Positions 11,692 to 22,120 of a stretch of 64,000 nt of DNA are shown piece after piece. The position numbers were made by a program, and so were the translations under genes. Source of the DNA: Reticulitermes speratus. Lineage: Eukaryota > Arthropoda > Insecta > Blattodea > Rhinotermitidae. The notes beneath the pieces were generated by a model. It ran no database searches, was not told the DNA's origin, and saw only the letters and a program-made list of their open reading frames with translations. How positions within the stretch are numbered: the first letter of the stretch is position 1; every line of letters begins with the position of its first letter. The stretch is from the NCBI GenBank assembly GCA_021186555.1, contig JAJKFL010000042.1:8905781-8969780 (forward strand), written 5' to 3'.

Positions 11692-11895
11692 TGGACGACC
11701 AAGGAACTGGGGTTCTATTCCCGGCAGAGACAAAATATTCTTCCTTACTGTACCGTATCCATGCCAACTCGGAGCCACAACTTTCTTTCCAATACCTTAA
11801 AGCGGCCAGGGTATTTAGCTGACCGTCAACTCTGTTTTGTTTCTAGGGTTAAGAATGCGTGGAGCTATGCCTACAGTCCCCATATGTATTTATAA
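11692..11895 (+). mobile_element. SINE-D copy, most complete head
   Basis: Begins with a tRNA-like segment containing GGTTCTATTCCCGGC (B-box-like), followed by AAAGCGGCCAGGGT and the body GAATGCGTGGAGCTATGCC. Plus-strand orientation. Defines the orientation of the decayed copies at 8118, 46600 and 54285. Confidence 0.6.
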
Positions 11896-12684
11896 CGTAG
11901 TAATTAAATAAAGCATAGGGACAGTTTTCCAGTAGCTTTACCTTACTTTTGAGCTAGAGGCAAGCCAAGTGTACTCCAGTGGTGTATCTTACAGCTTGCA
12001 GGTGTACAGTGACATGGAGAGAAAGGATAAGTTAAATTAATGTTTCTTGTTGTGTCGTAAATGTTTATGGCGCAGTGTGATGGTACAGTGTTGTAATAAA
12101 ACGAATGTAAATATACATTTTTGCACGCTATATGCGTGAGAACCTTTTATCTTAAACGTCCATTAGTGAACGTGTTTCTGACTGCGGAGTATTCTTAGTT
12201 TTGGTCCAGGTTTGGGACACGTTTCAAAGGTTAAAGGAATATTTCTGCATATCTGGTGTTGCCCTTCGCTTTTTGTGTTGCTTCTGGACACGCGATGCTA
12301 AAAAAAAGACCGGTTTTAGCTGCCGATAGCTGATAGAAATTTAGATTTACCTTGTATAGTATTGGAGCTTTCAAAGAATTCGTTCCACACAACTGGAAGG
12401 AAACTTAATTTATGACTGTACTGTACGTAAGGATGCTACCGGTAACTCGGGACCATATAACGTTGAATAATTGGATGGCGGTAACTAATGAATTGGAAAG
12501 GATGTGGAAGAAAGCGGTTTTGACATAATTTAAGGTACTATTCTCGGAATTTTCTCACGAGACTGAGGAATATCACGAAAATTCTCACTGCGTATAGTCA
12601 GTGTTTCAGATTCGAACTCATCTCCTTCTAATTACGTCATAAATATTGCCACTTGAGCTAAGTCACTCGGTTCAGTTTAGCGTT
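11896..12684. other. No gene recognised
   Basis: AT-rich; nothing supported. Confidence 0.4.
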
Positions 12685-12872
12685 TTAAATCCCGGTGGTT
12701 GCTTTATGTACCACCAGATTTAACATTCAAAAATTCTGCGTAAACCTCACACAGTTTATTTATGTTTCGTGTGGATCTTAGAACAAACAGCGATTATACA
12801 GTATTAGAGTACTGGTTTTCATAACCGAGACGGAAAGTGTTTACTGCGCGGTACGAACTGAATGTTTAAAAT
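12685..12872 (+). mobile_element. Sat114 element with a single degenerate unit
   Basis: Starts TTTTAAATCCCGGTGGTTGC, then TACCACCAGATTTAACATTC, one diverged 114-bp unit (AACAAACAGCGATTAT...ACTGCGCGGTACGAACTGAATG) and ends GTTTAAAA. This shows the element with one repeat and both termini, so the arrays elsewhere are internal expansions. Confidence 0.7.
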
Positions 12873-12895
12873 ACAATTTAATTTTAGTCTACAGA

Positions 12896-13080
12896 AAGGC
12901 CGTGCTATGGCTGAGGCAGTTGGTTGCTGGCTTCCACCGCGGAGGACCGGGTTCAATCTCAGTTCAGTCCGTGTGAAATTTGTAATGGACAAAGTGGCAT
13001 TGGGACTGGTTTTCCAGAGTACTTCTCTTTTCCCCTGTTAGTGTCACTCCACCAATTTTCCATACTCATCTTCATGTACA
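12896..13080 (+). mobile_element. SINE-A copy
   Basis: tRNA-like head GGCCGTGCTATGGCTGAGGC (A-box region) and GGTTCAATCTC (B-box region), then the shared body GTGAAATTTGTAATGGACAA, TGGGACTGGTTTTCC and CCACCAATTTTCCATACTC. Confidence 0.75.
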
Positions 13081-13552
13081 CGCTGTTATTACCAGGAGGA
13101 CAAATGAACGAGGCCTGGGAACCTTTCAAAAGTAATGCTCTTTCGAAATTCGGGGAATATTGGATAGAAAAGGACTTCCAATTCTTTTCTTCTTCACAGT
13201 GTTAATGCACTTAGAATAACAGAATTCAGGCGAGTACCTCAAACCCAAGAAACAATACCTCAACGATCTTACATGAATTCCTTCAAACATCTGTGGTGAA
13301 GTCTTTAACATACAAGACTCTGCACAGTGTCACACAGTGTGGTCAGTTACTTCGTGTAATTTTTACAGTAAACATAGATTATTTCTAAAGAACATAGCCA
13401 ATAATCTGTATAATGGAGAGTGTAAATCTTTGCCATGAATTAGGAACCGAATTCTTATGCATATTTAAATATTTGTACAAATCTCTTTCTTTAGTCTTTT
13501 GAAAGTCACGACAGCACAAGATTTATAAGTTCTAGAGAAGCTAGAAGTAAAC

Positions 13553-13590
13553 AGACGTTTCGAAGAAACCTACTGTCTCCTTCTTCAGGG
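13553..13590 (-). ncRNA. Hammerhead-like motif, GAAACGTC class
   Basis: Minus strand reads CCCTGAAGA, A, a stem II GGAGAC...GTTTCTTC, then GAAACGTC. The core CTGAAGA and GAAA are intact and GTC is the canonical cleavage triplet; stem I beyond CC is poor. Confidence 0.5.
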
Positions 13591-13846
13591 TATCAGTGTG
13601 ATGTCAGTAGATGTTTCCTACCAGGAATGCAACGTAAAACGTTCTAATAAAGGAAGAAGCAATCAAGGAAAGAAACAAGGACACAAGAAGCCAACACACA
13701 AAAACGGAAATAAAGGGGGAAAATTCGAGGCTTGGATACTGGAAACCAATATCCTGAACTTGAGATACCGGCTGCTCTGGCGTTCAGAAAGAATTTACGT
13801 AGTTGACTTTACTGCCTCATAAAAACCACTAACGACAGGGCAGATG

Positions 13847-14567
13847 GTTGTCTTTTGGCATGTGACGCCATGTAATATGGTTGGAACTGTAATTTAATGA
13901 AGGCACCAGATTTCTCTAAAACGTCGGTACATTTCTACCTGACTACACGACTTCACATCCAGAAGTCTTAGATTTTCAGTCACCGCCCCGGAAGTCTCCA
14001 GTCTCACTCTTGACAGGAACATGTGTGGCACCTAAAAATACTTCAGTTTCTATATTACGTACTGGAGTGTAGCCCAAGTGGGTGTCTTTTGGCATGTGAC
14101 GCCATGTAATATGGTTGGAACTGTAATTTAATGAAGGCACCAGATTTCTCTGAAACGTCGGTACACTTCTACCTGACTACACGACTTCACATCCCAGAAG
14201 TCTTAGATTTTCAGTCACCGCCCCGGAAATCTCCAGTCTCATTCTTGACAGGAACATGTGTGGCACCTAAAAATACTCTTCAGTTTCTATATTACGCACT
14301 GGAGTGTAGCCCAAGTGGGTGTCTTTTGGCATGTGACGCCATGTAATATGGTTGGAACTGTAATTTAATGAAGGCACCAGATTTCTCTGAAACGTCGGTA
14401 CACTTCTACCTGACTACACGACTTCACATCCCAGAAGTCTTAGATTTTCAGTCACCGCCCCGGAAGTCTCCAGTCTCACTCTTGACAGGAACACGTGTGG
14501 CACCTAAAAATACTTCAGTTTCGTATTACTTTCAAGAGGATCTTACTGGAGTGTAGCCCAAGTGGGT
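13847..14567 (+). repeat. Three tandem copies of a 237-bp unit
   Basis: Units begin near 13847, 14082 and 14319 at TGTCTTTTGGCATGTGACG and end at GTAGCCCAAGTGGG. Units 1 and 2 differ by a few bases; unit 3 has a small insertion near 14530 (TTTCAAGAGGATCTT). Each carries TGAAGGCACCAGATTTCTCT-GAAACGTCGG, a degenerate hammerhead-like remnant. The 62-71 codon ORFs in units 2 and 3 just reflect the repetition. Confidence 0.85.
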
Positions 14568-14712
14568 CTAACTGATGTCACTGTTGAGACGAAGTGAACG
14601 GCGATACTATCAAACGATAACTTAAGTGTAAATGTTTTGAAGTCTATATAAAATCGTCTTCCGACAAATGTACACACTTTATTATCTGTTATTAATACAG
14701 TTTATATTAAAA

Positions 14713-14757
14713 ATAGTACATGTTTCGAACTATGTTAGTTCACCTTCAGGGACTCAA
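14713..14757 (-). ncRNA. Hammerhead-like motif, near-complete core
   Basis: Minus strand reads CCCTGAAGG, stem II GAAC...GTTC, GAAACATGTAC. Position 9 is G instead of A, which should cripple catalysis. The surroundings lack a recognisable inverted partner. Confidence 0.45.
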
Positions 14758-14944
14758 TTGCCTATTACACCAGCTATATACGTACGGTACTCATTAAAAT
14801 ATATAAGTTAGTAGATAAAATGTTGCTAACTGTGTTGAGTTTGTGGACACTGCAAACAATATTACAACATTTCTAAGCAATAAATAAAATAAATAAAAAT
14901 TTGGAAGTCTATTGCTGAAATTTACAGACGATACGCAAATAACC

Positions 14945-15480
14945 GCATGGAGCAGAGACCCTCTTGAGATTCTACTGATGCTCCCTTAATGAAAGTTCTT
15001 GTCCATCTTTTTGCTATAAAGTCCAAAATTTGTCATCGTGTTCAGAAAACCCTCTGCTGGTCGCTATCCTGTCAGATGATTTCAGTCCAAACTTCTCAGC
15101 ACCATTTTTAAATATCATTTGTAATAACATACTCCCATCTATGTCTAGGTCTTACAACCGCCTTCTGTACTTCATAATTTCCAACCAAATTTTGCAAGCT
15201 TTTCACTTCATTCCTGTAACCAATATGTGACCTGCCTGTTTCAGTCTCCTTGATTTGACCATCTCACTAATATGGCGAGCAGTATAGTCATGTAGCTCCT
15301 CATTATCCAGTTTTCTCCAGCTTAATTTCACTTCCTCCGTCTTAGGTCTAAATATTTCCCTCAGCAACTCGTTCTCAAATACTCTCACTCTATTTTATTC
15401 CCTTCATGTAACAAATCAACATTTTAGACGCATATAAATCAAACAAAATTATGACTTTGAATTGTATTTGTAATTTTCAC
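14945..15480 (-). mobile_element. LINE-A fragment with RT C-terminus
   Basis: Minus-strand ORF at 15203-15388 reads RVFENELLREIFRPKTEE, then WRKLDNEELHD and MVKSRRLKQAGHI, the conserved post-RT segment of LINE-A. The downstream part to 14945 (tail side, 'catggagcagag') has several frame breaks. No catalytic RT residues are included. Confidence 0.75.
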
Positions 15481-15601
15481 GTTTTACATTCATTGATCCC
15501 CTTTCAAAGCCTGTGAATTTGAATAACTTTATCATATGTTGATTATTTCTACCAACAAATGCACCAAGACAAGTTTGTCACTGATTTCTTTATTGAAAGA
15601 G

Positions 15602-15646
15602 TGCCCCAGTACGTATTTCGGCAATTATATTGCCATAATCAGGGGG
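15602..15646 (-). ncRNA. Hammerhead-like motif, left arm
   Basis: Minus strand CCCC-CTGATTA-TGGCAATATAATTGCC-GAAATACGTACTGGGG. G8 is mutated to T compared with the right-arm copy, so the left arm is probably dead. Confidence 0.55.
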
Positions 15647-15718
15647 TTTTTTAAGTGAGCTGTTACATAGACCAATTCTTAAGTCATGTCATAACAGTGA
15701 GTCAATATTCGTTATTCA

Positions 15719-16526
15719 TTCATTTTGTAGTCTGTCTTACGACAGGTCCGTAGCCTCTTCCAAAGCGAGTTCTCCACAGGGTGCGATCTAGTGCTTCCTC
15801 TTTCAATTTCCAGTATCTCTTCTTTTCCTTAAGGTCATCCAGTAGCTGCTTACGTCTTCTCCCTCGTCGTCCCGTCATTTCTATCCTTCCCTCTAATCTG
15901 TCCTTCAATCACGTGTTTCAGAAGGCAGTTTCTACGCAAGATGTGACCAATCCAGTTAGCCTTTCTTCTTTTTATTGTATGTAGATATTCCTCTCCTCCT
16001 TGACTCTGTGTAATACTTTTTCATTTCTCACACGATCGGTCCAACTGATCTTCTCCATTCTTCTCCAGCACCACATTTCAAAACTTTCCAGATACTTCTG
16101 ATCTACTTTCCGAAGTGTCCACGTTTCAGCACCATACAAAGCATTTGGCATTTGTCTCTGTTTCTGGAAGAGACTATCCAGTAAAAGTAATAATGTGGTA
16201 GTTTTTCCATTTGCTTTCCACATCGCAGTACAGCAGCCGTTCAGACCACTCTGGTCACGCCTGTTGCTACACGATCATGAACCATCTCGAGCATCATTTG
16301 CTCTGTGCTTCATGTCGCTACTGATGTCGCTGCTTCCGGCATCAGGGGAGCTTTTATTCGGTTTCCCATCTCCTACGCATCTCTCTTCGTCTGGTTCGTA
16401 CCCTTTTGATCTGTCCGGCTTGGGAGACCCTACTGGTAGCAATGCTGCCGCCGGCTTAGCTCTCAGGGTCACTGGAACTCACAAGCCCCTCTACCACGGC
16501 AAGGTGAAGATACCAACAAAGGGGAT
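15719..16526 (-). mobile_element. LINE-B deletion derivative (5' end joined to 3' end)
   Basis: Minus strand. 3' part: ALYGAETWTLRKVDQKYLES, FEMWCWRRMEKISWTDRVRN, then a GRRGRRRKQLLDDLKEKKRY segment and a GAATGAATG tail, with a frameshift between 15908 and 15972. 5' part (16230-16510): CTTGCCGTGGTAGAGGGGCT and GGTAGGGTCTCCCAAGCCGG, which I recognise as the usual 5' leader of this kind of LINE. The endonuclease and RT core between them is missing. Flanks ATTCGTTATT and ATTTGTTATT (one mismatch) suggest the target duplication. Confidence 0.65.
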
Positions 16527-16536
16527 TTGTTATTAC

Positions 16537-16619
16537 CACTTCATAAAATTTGTATAATTAGTGGTATTGTTGATTTGCAATACTCAACAATACCACTAAT
16601 TATACAAATTTTATGAAGT
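16537..16619. repeat. Perfect hairpin, centre of HHR-IR element
   Basis: CTTCATAAAATTTGTATAAT and its complement flank a short loop (GATTTGCAATACTC region); arms about 36 bp. It marks the symmetry axis of the 15540-16838 element. Confidence 0.85.
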
Positions 16620-16693
16620 GGTAATAACAAATATTAACTCACTGTTATGACGTAACTTAAGAATTGGTCTATGTAACAGCTCACTTAAAAAAA

Positions 16694-16739
16694 CCCCCTG
16701 ATGATGGCAATATAATTGCCGAAATACGTACTGGGGCAC
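16694..16739 (+). ncRNA. Hammerhead-ribozyme-like motif, right arm
   Basis: CCCC-CTGATGA-T-GGCAAT...ATTGCC-GAAATACGTAC-T-GGGG. Stem I (CCCC/GGGG) and stem II (6 bp) are perfect and the CTGATGA/GAAA core is intact. Stem III is the short palindrome TACGTA; the 16.1 base is C rather than T. The extra T between CTGATGA and stem II is shared by the family. Confidence 0.65.
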
Positions 16740-17047
16740 TCTTTCAATAAAGAAAACAGTGACAAACTTGTCTTGGTGCATTTGTTGGTAGAAATAATCA
16801 ATTATACAAAGATGCACGGTGAATATAAAGTGACGTTCATCATATGTGTCTAGTTTCGGGCTGTTGTGATGTTAGTCGTGGCAGTACAAGACAGTGGTAA
16901 ACCTGACCCTTGTACAAACTCCTTGTCTGTCTACAATGTGTAATGACGTCATGTTACACATGTTGCGTGTAGTTTATTAATCATACAATATAAATACCAA
17001 CTAATTGCTCAAATATTTACTCATAAATATTTGTTATTCTGTAATAT

Positions 17048-17096
17048 TTCTCCTACATGTTTCTGCCTATGATGGCCATTTCAGCGAGATATTAGT
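17048..17096 (-). ncRNA. Degenerate hammerhead-like motif
   Basis: Minus strand GCTGAAATGGCC...GGC-AGAAACATGTAGGAG; core damaged (CTGAAAT). Partner of the better copy at 17936. Confidence 0.4.
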
Positions 17097-17756
17097 TGTA
17101 AAGGACCACATTTTAACATAAAAATGTACAATACGTATTTTATATATTTTAGCAAGTTATTTTACTTGTCACTGTAAATTTATTTATGCACATCTCTCAC
17201 GACATTTATACTAAAATTTATATATATATACATATATATATATATATGTATCCAAGGACATGCGGTGCTAAAGACTCTCCACCATGAAAACACAACGTGA
17301 CAAGTTCAGTGACAGTGCACGATAAATTGTAGCCGAACATTATTGAAACATTATTAAATGCTAGTATTGTTGGAGCAGTTCGGCTCTCCCCTTCCACTCG
17401 TCTAAATATAGCAGCAACGACAAGGGACCAGGTGTCCCGAGTCAGTTGGCGGGAGTAAAAGGAAAAGAGTAGACGGATGGTTTTGTGCTAACGTTGTATT
17501 GTAATAAATAAAACAAAGTTAACCTTTCCAAGAGAACAGTCTATTAATTTAATGTATATCAGATTAAAAAGAAAAGTAACCAGCAAAGTTCGGTTATAAT
17601 ATCTCACATTTTAATATTTATCCATTTCATTTCTATTATTTTAACATATGGCGCTTACAAGTGATACCGTAAATAGCAGGAGTGAACGTGGGAATTGCAT
17701 TGCTTGTGCTGATAGAGGAACGCATGGCCGTATTTTGAAAATTACAATTCTGTGAC

Positions 17757-17800
17757 CACCTGATGATGGTTTTTTAAAAACCGAAACATATGTAGGGGCC
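17757..17800 (+). ncRNA. Hammerhead-ribozyme-like motif, intact core
   Basis: CTGATGA, extra T, stem II GGTTTTT/AAAAACC (7 bp), GAAACATATGTA, GGGG. Stem III can form as the palindrome ACATATGT, implying a dimer. Stem I has one mismatch. Followed downstream by TGTGCATTAAGTTGGT, the family arm signature. Confidence 0.7.
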
Positions 17801-17935
17801 TTTTAGCCGATTTTAAAGAAACCTGATATTGTTGTTTTTATGTGCATTAAGTTGGTAGTGAGACATTGGTTAGTGAGAATGCACGGTGAACCTAGAATAA
17901 AATTTTTAAAATTTATTCCTTTGCAACTAAGCTCT

Positions 17936-17975
17936 CCCTGAAGATGGCCGTCATGGGCCGAAACATGTAGGAGAA
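17936..17975 (+). ncRNA. Hammerhead-ribozyme-like motif, intact core
   Basis: CTCCCTGAAGA, T, stem II GGCC...GGCC, GAAACATGTA, GGAG. Stem I CTCC/GGAG pairs over 4 bp. Right arm of the 16983-18045 pair. Confidence 0.65.
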
Positions 17976-18045
17976 GTATTAGGAAATAACAAATATATAT
18001 TCATAAATATCTGCGCAGTTGATTGGTATTTAGACTGTATAACCT

Positions 18046-18810
18046 GTGACGAATACCATCGACTTAACAAGATATCCGAATTGCGCAAGAAATTATGGAC
18101 AAGATAAACGAAGCCGTAAGTCTTGTGATATGCTTTCGATCGGTTTCTGATTAGAATCTTGGTTGGAACACAGAAAAACCTGAATTTTTTTTGTGGTCTT
18201 CCTGCTTCCCTATAGGAAACTGCTGTGACAGTACCATAAATTCGGCCACGTCTCCACCTTCCGCTTTCTTTTCAGTTAGTTTAATCCTGCTCAATCATTT
18301 GGACCCTGTATAGTCTGAACTGATGATACCTTCCTTAAATAAACTACAAAATAAATAAAAACCGTGCACAGGAAACGTTCTTCATGTATCACTGTCTGAA
18401 AGTCATTTAGTATTACAAAAAGACAACGACAATAACAGAAGACAAAAGAAATGTTGGCAGACACCCAGAACGACTGCCGAAGACCTTACAGTGGCTGCAG
18501 ATGCCACGATGTCTAGCTTCGTATGTTGTAGTAATGTTTTGCTGTAATTTCTGCTTTAAAAATAACTAAGGGCTTCTCCTCAGTTTCCACAGAGGTCATA
18601 GGACTGTGAAGAGATTTATTCCACACGTGATTTGCATACTCGACTACGAGGTGTTCGTTCAGCCTCGTGTCATATGCACAAATGTATAAGTGAACTCTGT
18701 CTGCATGCCTGTCCACGTGACTATCATATAGCACATGTATTTTCATTAATATTTGAAAGCGCATTGTTAACTACGTAACATTTCACATATTACCACCGTG
18801 TATTTTTTAA
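18046..18810. other. No gene recognised
   Basis: A minus-strand 83-codon ORF at 18513-18764 has no domain, and no splice context was identified. Confidence 0.35.
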
Positions 18811-18811
18811 T

Positions 18812-18925
18812 CAAATAATTAAACCAACAAATGCACTATTTTGACCACTTTTATTGTAGCCTATGTCCCTTAAACCCTACACGTGTTTCGGAACTTTATA
18901 GTTCCACCTTCGGGGGTTACAATGT
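18812..18925 (-). mobile_element. HHR-IR half element with degenerate hammerhead
   Basis: Arm signature AAACCAACAAATGCACTA at 18823, then on the minus strand CCCCGAAGGTGGAAC...GTTCC-GAAACACGTGTAGGG at 18874-18918. CTGA has become CCGA. No opposing arm was found. Confidence 0.45.
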
Positions 18926-19255
18926 ACTACTAAAACAAGCACATATCAAGACAAATGCACAATATGTACGTATCACTATGTGGTACGATAGTCTGATCAA
19001 AATTTAAAACCATAAATGTGTACATTTAAAACCTGATTAAACCGTAAAACCTGCGTAGTATTTACTGTTGCGGAACATTTGTTATAACATTAAGAAACTT
19101 CGCATTTTGACCACACAGTGTATTTGTGTGCCTGCGACGGTTCTCACAACAAAGAGCGAAATCTTCCCTGAAGAATTTTAACCTATTAGTTATGTTCAAT
19201 TTTTTAATGTTCAAAGAAACACAAACGATAAGAACGTAGTAAATTCTCTATATTT

Positions 19256-19302
19256 CTACTACATGTTTCGGCCTATTTAATTGTCCATCATCAGGTAGTA
19301 GT
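19256..19302 (-). ncRNA. Hammerhead-ribozyme-like motif
   Basis: Minus strand CTACTAC-CTGATGA-TGGAC...GGCC-GAAACATGTA-GTAG. CTAC/GTAG gives stem I; core intact; stem II only partly paired. Confidence 0.55.
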
Positions 19303-19310
19303 ATAGTGTA

Positions 19311-19497
19311 CATCATTCTGTAGTCTGTCTTACGACAGTCCGTAGCCTCTTCCAAGCGAGTTCTCCACAGGGTGCGATTAGTGCTTCTCTTTCAATTTCA
19401 GTACTTTTCTTTCCTTAAGGTCATCCAGTAGTGCTTACGTCTTCTCCCTCGTCGTCCCGTCATTTCTATCCTTCCTTCTAACTTTCCTTCAATCACG
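19311..19497 (-). mobile_element. LINE-B 3' fragment with many single-base deletions
   Basis: Aligns to 15725-15910, but in the first 120 bases at least six single bases are missing (for example GACAG-TCCG, CCA-AGCG, GCGAT-TAGTG), while the last 70 bases match closely. No frame is open. Confidence 0.8.
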
Positions 19498-19789
19498 TGT
19501 ACATGAAAGAAAAAAAAATATTTCAGGACGAGACCTCTCGTTTACAAATATTAAATACAGTAGTTATATCAAAATTATTATTCCAAAAAGTGGAACAATA
19601 TTGAAATAAATAATAGTTAATAAAAGTAATAACCAACGCACGCATTTTGTACCCAACAAGTTTTAACTGTTATTTATTTAAATATTATTGTACTTTTTGG
19701 AATAATAATTTTCATGTCATCACTGTATTTAACATTTGTAGAGGAGAGACCTCGCCCTGAAATAATGTTTTTCTTTCATGTACACTGTA

Positions 19790-19835
19790 CTACTACCCGA
19801 TGACGGACAATCAAATAGGCCGAAACATGTCGTGG
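19790..19835 (+). ncRNA. Degenerate hammerhead-like motif
   Basis: CCGATGA (CTGA mutated), CGGAC...GGCC, GAAACATGTCGTGG. Right-arm partner of 19256. Confidence 0.45.
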
Positions 19836-20271
19836 AAATATGTAGAAGTTATTACATTCTTATCGATTGTGTTTTTTGAAATAAAAAAATTTAATCTATT
19901 TCTGTAACACAACAGGATGACGACACCGAATTTGAAACCTGTTAGTTCTTAAAATGGACACGATTTGTGTTCTCTGTGAGGTAAGCCTCGATTTGGATAA
20001 GTAATTGAGAGGAACGTCCGTCTTAAGGAGTCAATAAACTGTGTAGATAAACTGCGACACTTTCGTCTTCAGTCTTGCCAACACAACAAGTTGGAAAATG
20101 GGATTGATGGAACTAATATAATTTTTTTCTCAAAACCAACCTCAAATCACGAAAGCTAATTTGAGTGGTACTCTTCTTTTTGTAGGGTGAACCTACCCGA
20201 TTTGAAGGTGATTGACAATGTCCTATCATAAAAAAAGGTACTTGGCGGAATAGAGTAGATTAACCCTAATA

Positions 20272-20350
20272 CAGGGCATACACAAAATAATGGTGCGGTT
20301 TCAAAAGATATTCACTTTCGATACCGCACCATTCTTTTGTGTATGCCCTG
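20272..20350. mobile_element. 78-bp palindromic MITE, copy 1
   Basis: CAGGGCATACACAAAATAAT at left and its near-exact complement at right, with the inner palindromic block TGGTGCGGTTTC. TA at 20270-20271 and 20351-20352 is the likely target duplication, as for Tc1/mariner-type MITEs. Copies at 40504, 44415 and 46302. Confidence 0.85.
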
Positions 20351-20352
20351 TA

Positions 20353-21344
20353 TAAATTTTTTAATAGAAGGAGATACTTTAACATGACAATGTCATGTTA
20401 TGTTCCTTCTGTCTAAAGACTGTTGTTTCTTCTATCTTTCAATGTTTTGTAATCCTTATTCCTCCTCCAGTTCTTGTCATGTACCGTATTTCTGAGATTA
20501 TCGAAGAAAACTGACATGAATCTTTAGCTTATATTTATGTGTTACGTCATTATCTTTAATAAATTTACATAATCGTTGTATATCTTTTTTACATCGAAGT
20601 GTTCATGTTAGCTCGAAGAAATACACGTGGGAGATCTTCTAGTGGGCAGCAAGAGGTATTAGATGCTAATGTATGGAATCACCGAAGTGCGCAGATAGAA
20701 ATCTTACGCCTTGTCAGTATTCGACTGCCAAATCTGAAACAGTGCCATGTCGTGTTTTTAACAATTTTTGACACCTACTTGTCTTCAATCTGGTGACATC
20801 ATACATTTCTTACGAGGAGGAGTTAGTTTTCTCTCATAATCCCCGAACGCACATTTCCAGGGGTTTCTCCTCTTGCGACTTGGGGATCATCTCTTATTTT
20901 CTCTCGGGTTCAGTCCATTAGTAAAACTTCCTTGTTCTAAGGTGCTGTAATATGCCTTCGTCCCGCCGTCTTTGCCACAGCGCGCTTGAATTGCTGAGGG
21001 GACCCAACAAGAACATTAGTCTTACGGGTTCTTGTTACAGGTGTCCTTGATATGACATTCCTCAGGGATTATTTATTTGTGTATGTATGTTGGCATCTAC
21101 TGTCCTTAACTGAAGAGAATAAGTCTGGCCTTGATAGCGTGGGTCTCTTATCTCCGAGCTAACCTTGAGGAGAAAAAGTATAGTTGATCTCAAAATCCCA
21201 AACTATAAGTCTGTCACTGAATCTATAATTTCCCACTGCTCGCCATTGTTAGTTGTGTAGATTACAATAAATATGAAGTCAAATTTATGCACAGCTCTAA
21301 ACAGATACTTTTCAGGCAGTTCATCCCCTTTGTGGTTTTAAATA
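20353..21344. other. No gene recognised
   Basis: ORF 20599-20796 lacks any domain. No array or RNA motif found. Confidence 0.4.
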
Positions 21345-21660
21345 ATCTAAGATATAAGAAATTCAGTCAAACACAACGAATATATTTAATTCAAATCAGC
21401 ATATATTTAAGATATATTCATTAAACACCAACTAATGCACATAAATTTTATTCACAATAGTTTATTCTTAAAATTCCCCTATACGTATTTCGGTGGTTTA
21501 AACCACCATCTTCAGGGGGTCGCAGAGATTATTTAGTATAGACCATACAGTTATTACGTATGTGGTTACAATGTTAAGTTCAGCATATATTTAGTTCAAT
21601 TTTGAATTAAATATATTGGTTTTATTCGACTGAATTTCTTATATCTAACCAGATACAATA
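21345..21660. mobile_element. HHR-IR element with one intact hammerhead
   Basis: Outer inverted arms: AGATATAAGAAATTCAGTC at 21350 against the complement of GACTGAATTTCTTATATCT at about 21635, and ATATATTTAATTCAAA against TTTGAATTAAATATAT. Inside is the arm signature AACACCAACTAATGCAC and a hammerhead on the minus strand. Confidence 0.65.
21475..21522 (-). ncRNA. Hammerhead-ribozyme-like motif, fully paired
   Basis: Minus strand CCCC-CTGAAGA-T-GGTGGTTTAAACCACC-GAAA-TACGTAT-A-GGGG. Stem I CCCC/GGGG and an 8-bp palindromic stem II are perfect. All core bases are present, with T at 16.1 and A at 17. Stem III ATACGTAT is self-complementary, so pairing between two molecules is favoured. One of the best candidates for real cleavage in this window. 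Confidence 0.75.
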
Positions 21661-22120
21661 CATCACTAATAATACTATTAATTTAAGAGCAGAAGAAACA
21701 ATTGCACTTTAGCGTAATGTATTCTTTAACTAGAATACGTTGTTTACTCGTTTTAATTACCTAACGCTTTGACCTTCTCCTTATGTTACCACTGCTAAGG
21801 TCAAAGGGGTTTTCGTGAGTCGACAACAGTACATTCTCCTTAAGACTGTAACAGTCTTGGTCCCCTAGAACAGAGCGATGAGTGTTTTTTTTAAATACTC
21901 ATGTTACAGCTCTCGTATCGTGAAAAGGCGTTTTGTCGGTTTTAAGTGTGTTGTCAGGAGTGATTTTAATCTAGCCGGCCTGTCGATGCTGAAGGCTTGG
22001 ATCTCTCTCGTCTGTATTTCAGTACTCTTGAAACTGAACTTAGAAACTACGAAGAAAGACCTATGTGTGTTATCAAATTCGAGATTTCACGCCAATGACA
22101 CTTCATATTACATTTTGTTT
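21661..22120. other. No gene recognised
   Basis: ORF 21878-22192 runs into the following SINE and shows no domain. Confidence 0.35.

Larger units (their letters stand above)
15540..16838. mobile_element. HHR-IR element split by a LINE-B insertion
   Basis: Arms at 15540-15718 and 16590-16815 are near-perfect inverted copies (TGATTATTTCTACCAACAAA at the left outer end). The family tail GATGCACGGTGAATATAAAG follows the right arm. ATCATATGT flanks the unit at 15531-15539 and 16839-16847. Each arm carries a hammerhead-like motif, pointing outward. The centre holds an 80-bp perfect hairpin (16537-16619) and a LINE-B insert, which interrupts the left arm. No RT is encoded. Confidence 0.75.
16983..18045. 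mobile_element. HHR-IR element pair with nested second element
   Basis: Outer arms 16983-17110 and about 17926-18035 are inverted copies (ATAAATACCAACTAATTGCTC against the complement of CAGTTGATTGGTATTTAGAC; CTCCTACATG against CATGTAGGAG). Between them lies another family member whose hammerhead is at 17757 and whose tail AATGCACGGTGAACC ends near 17910. (TA)n at 17218-17250. The rest of the interior is unassigned. No target duplication was found. Confidence 0.5.
19195..19895. mobile_element. HHR-IR element interrupted by a LINE-B scrap
   Basis: Inverted arms: AAGAAACACAAACGATAAG at left against the complement of CTTATCGATTGTGTTTTTTG at right; inner arms pair 19498-19580 with 19680-19790. 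Hammerhead-like motifs sit at 19256-19302 (-) and 19790-19835 (+). A LINE-B 3' fragment is inserted in the left arm with TGTACAT on both sides. Confidence 0.6.

Noticed and set aside
17401..17580. Possible host exon near 17.4-17.5 kb (less AT-rich stretch)
   Set aside because: No open frame with start or splice signals; lies inside the HHR-IR pair.
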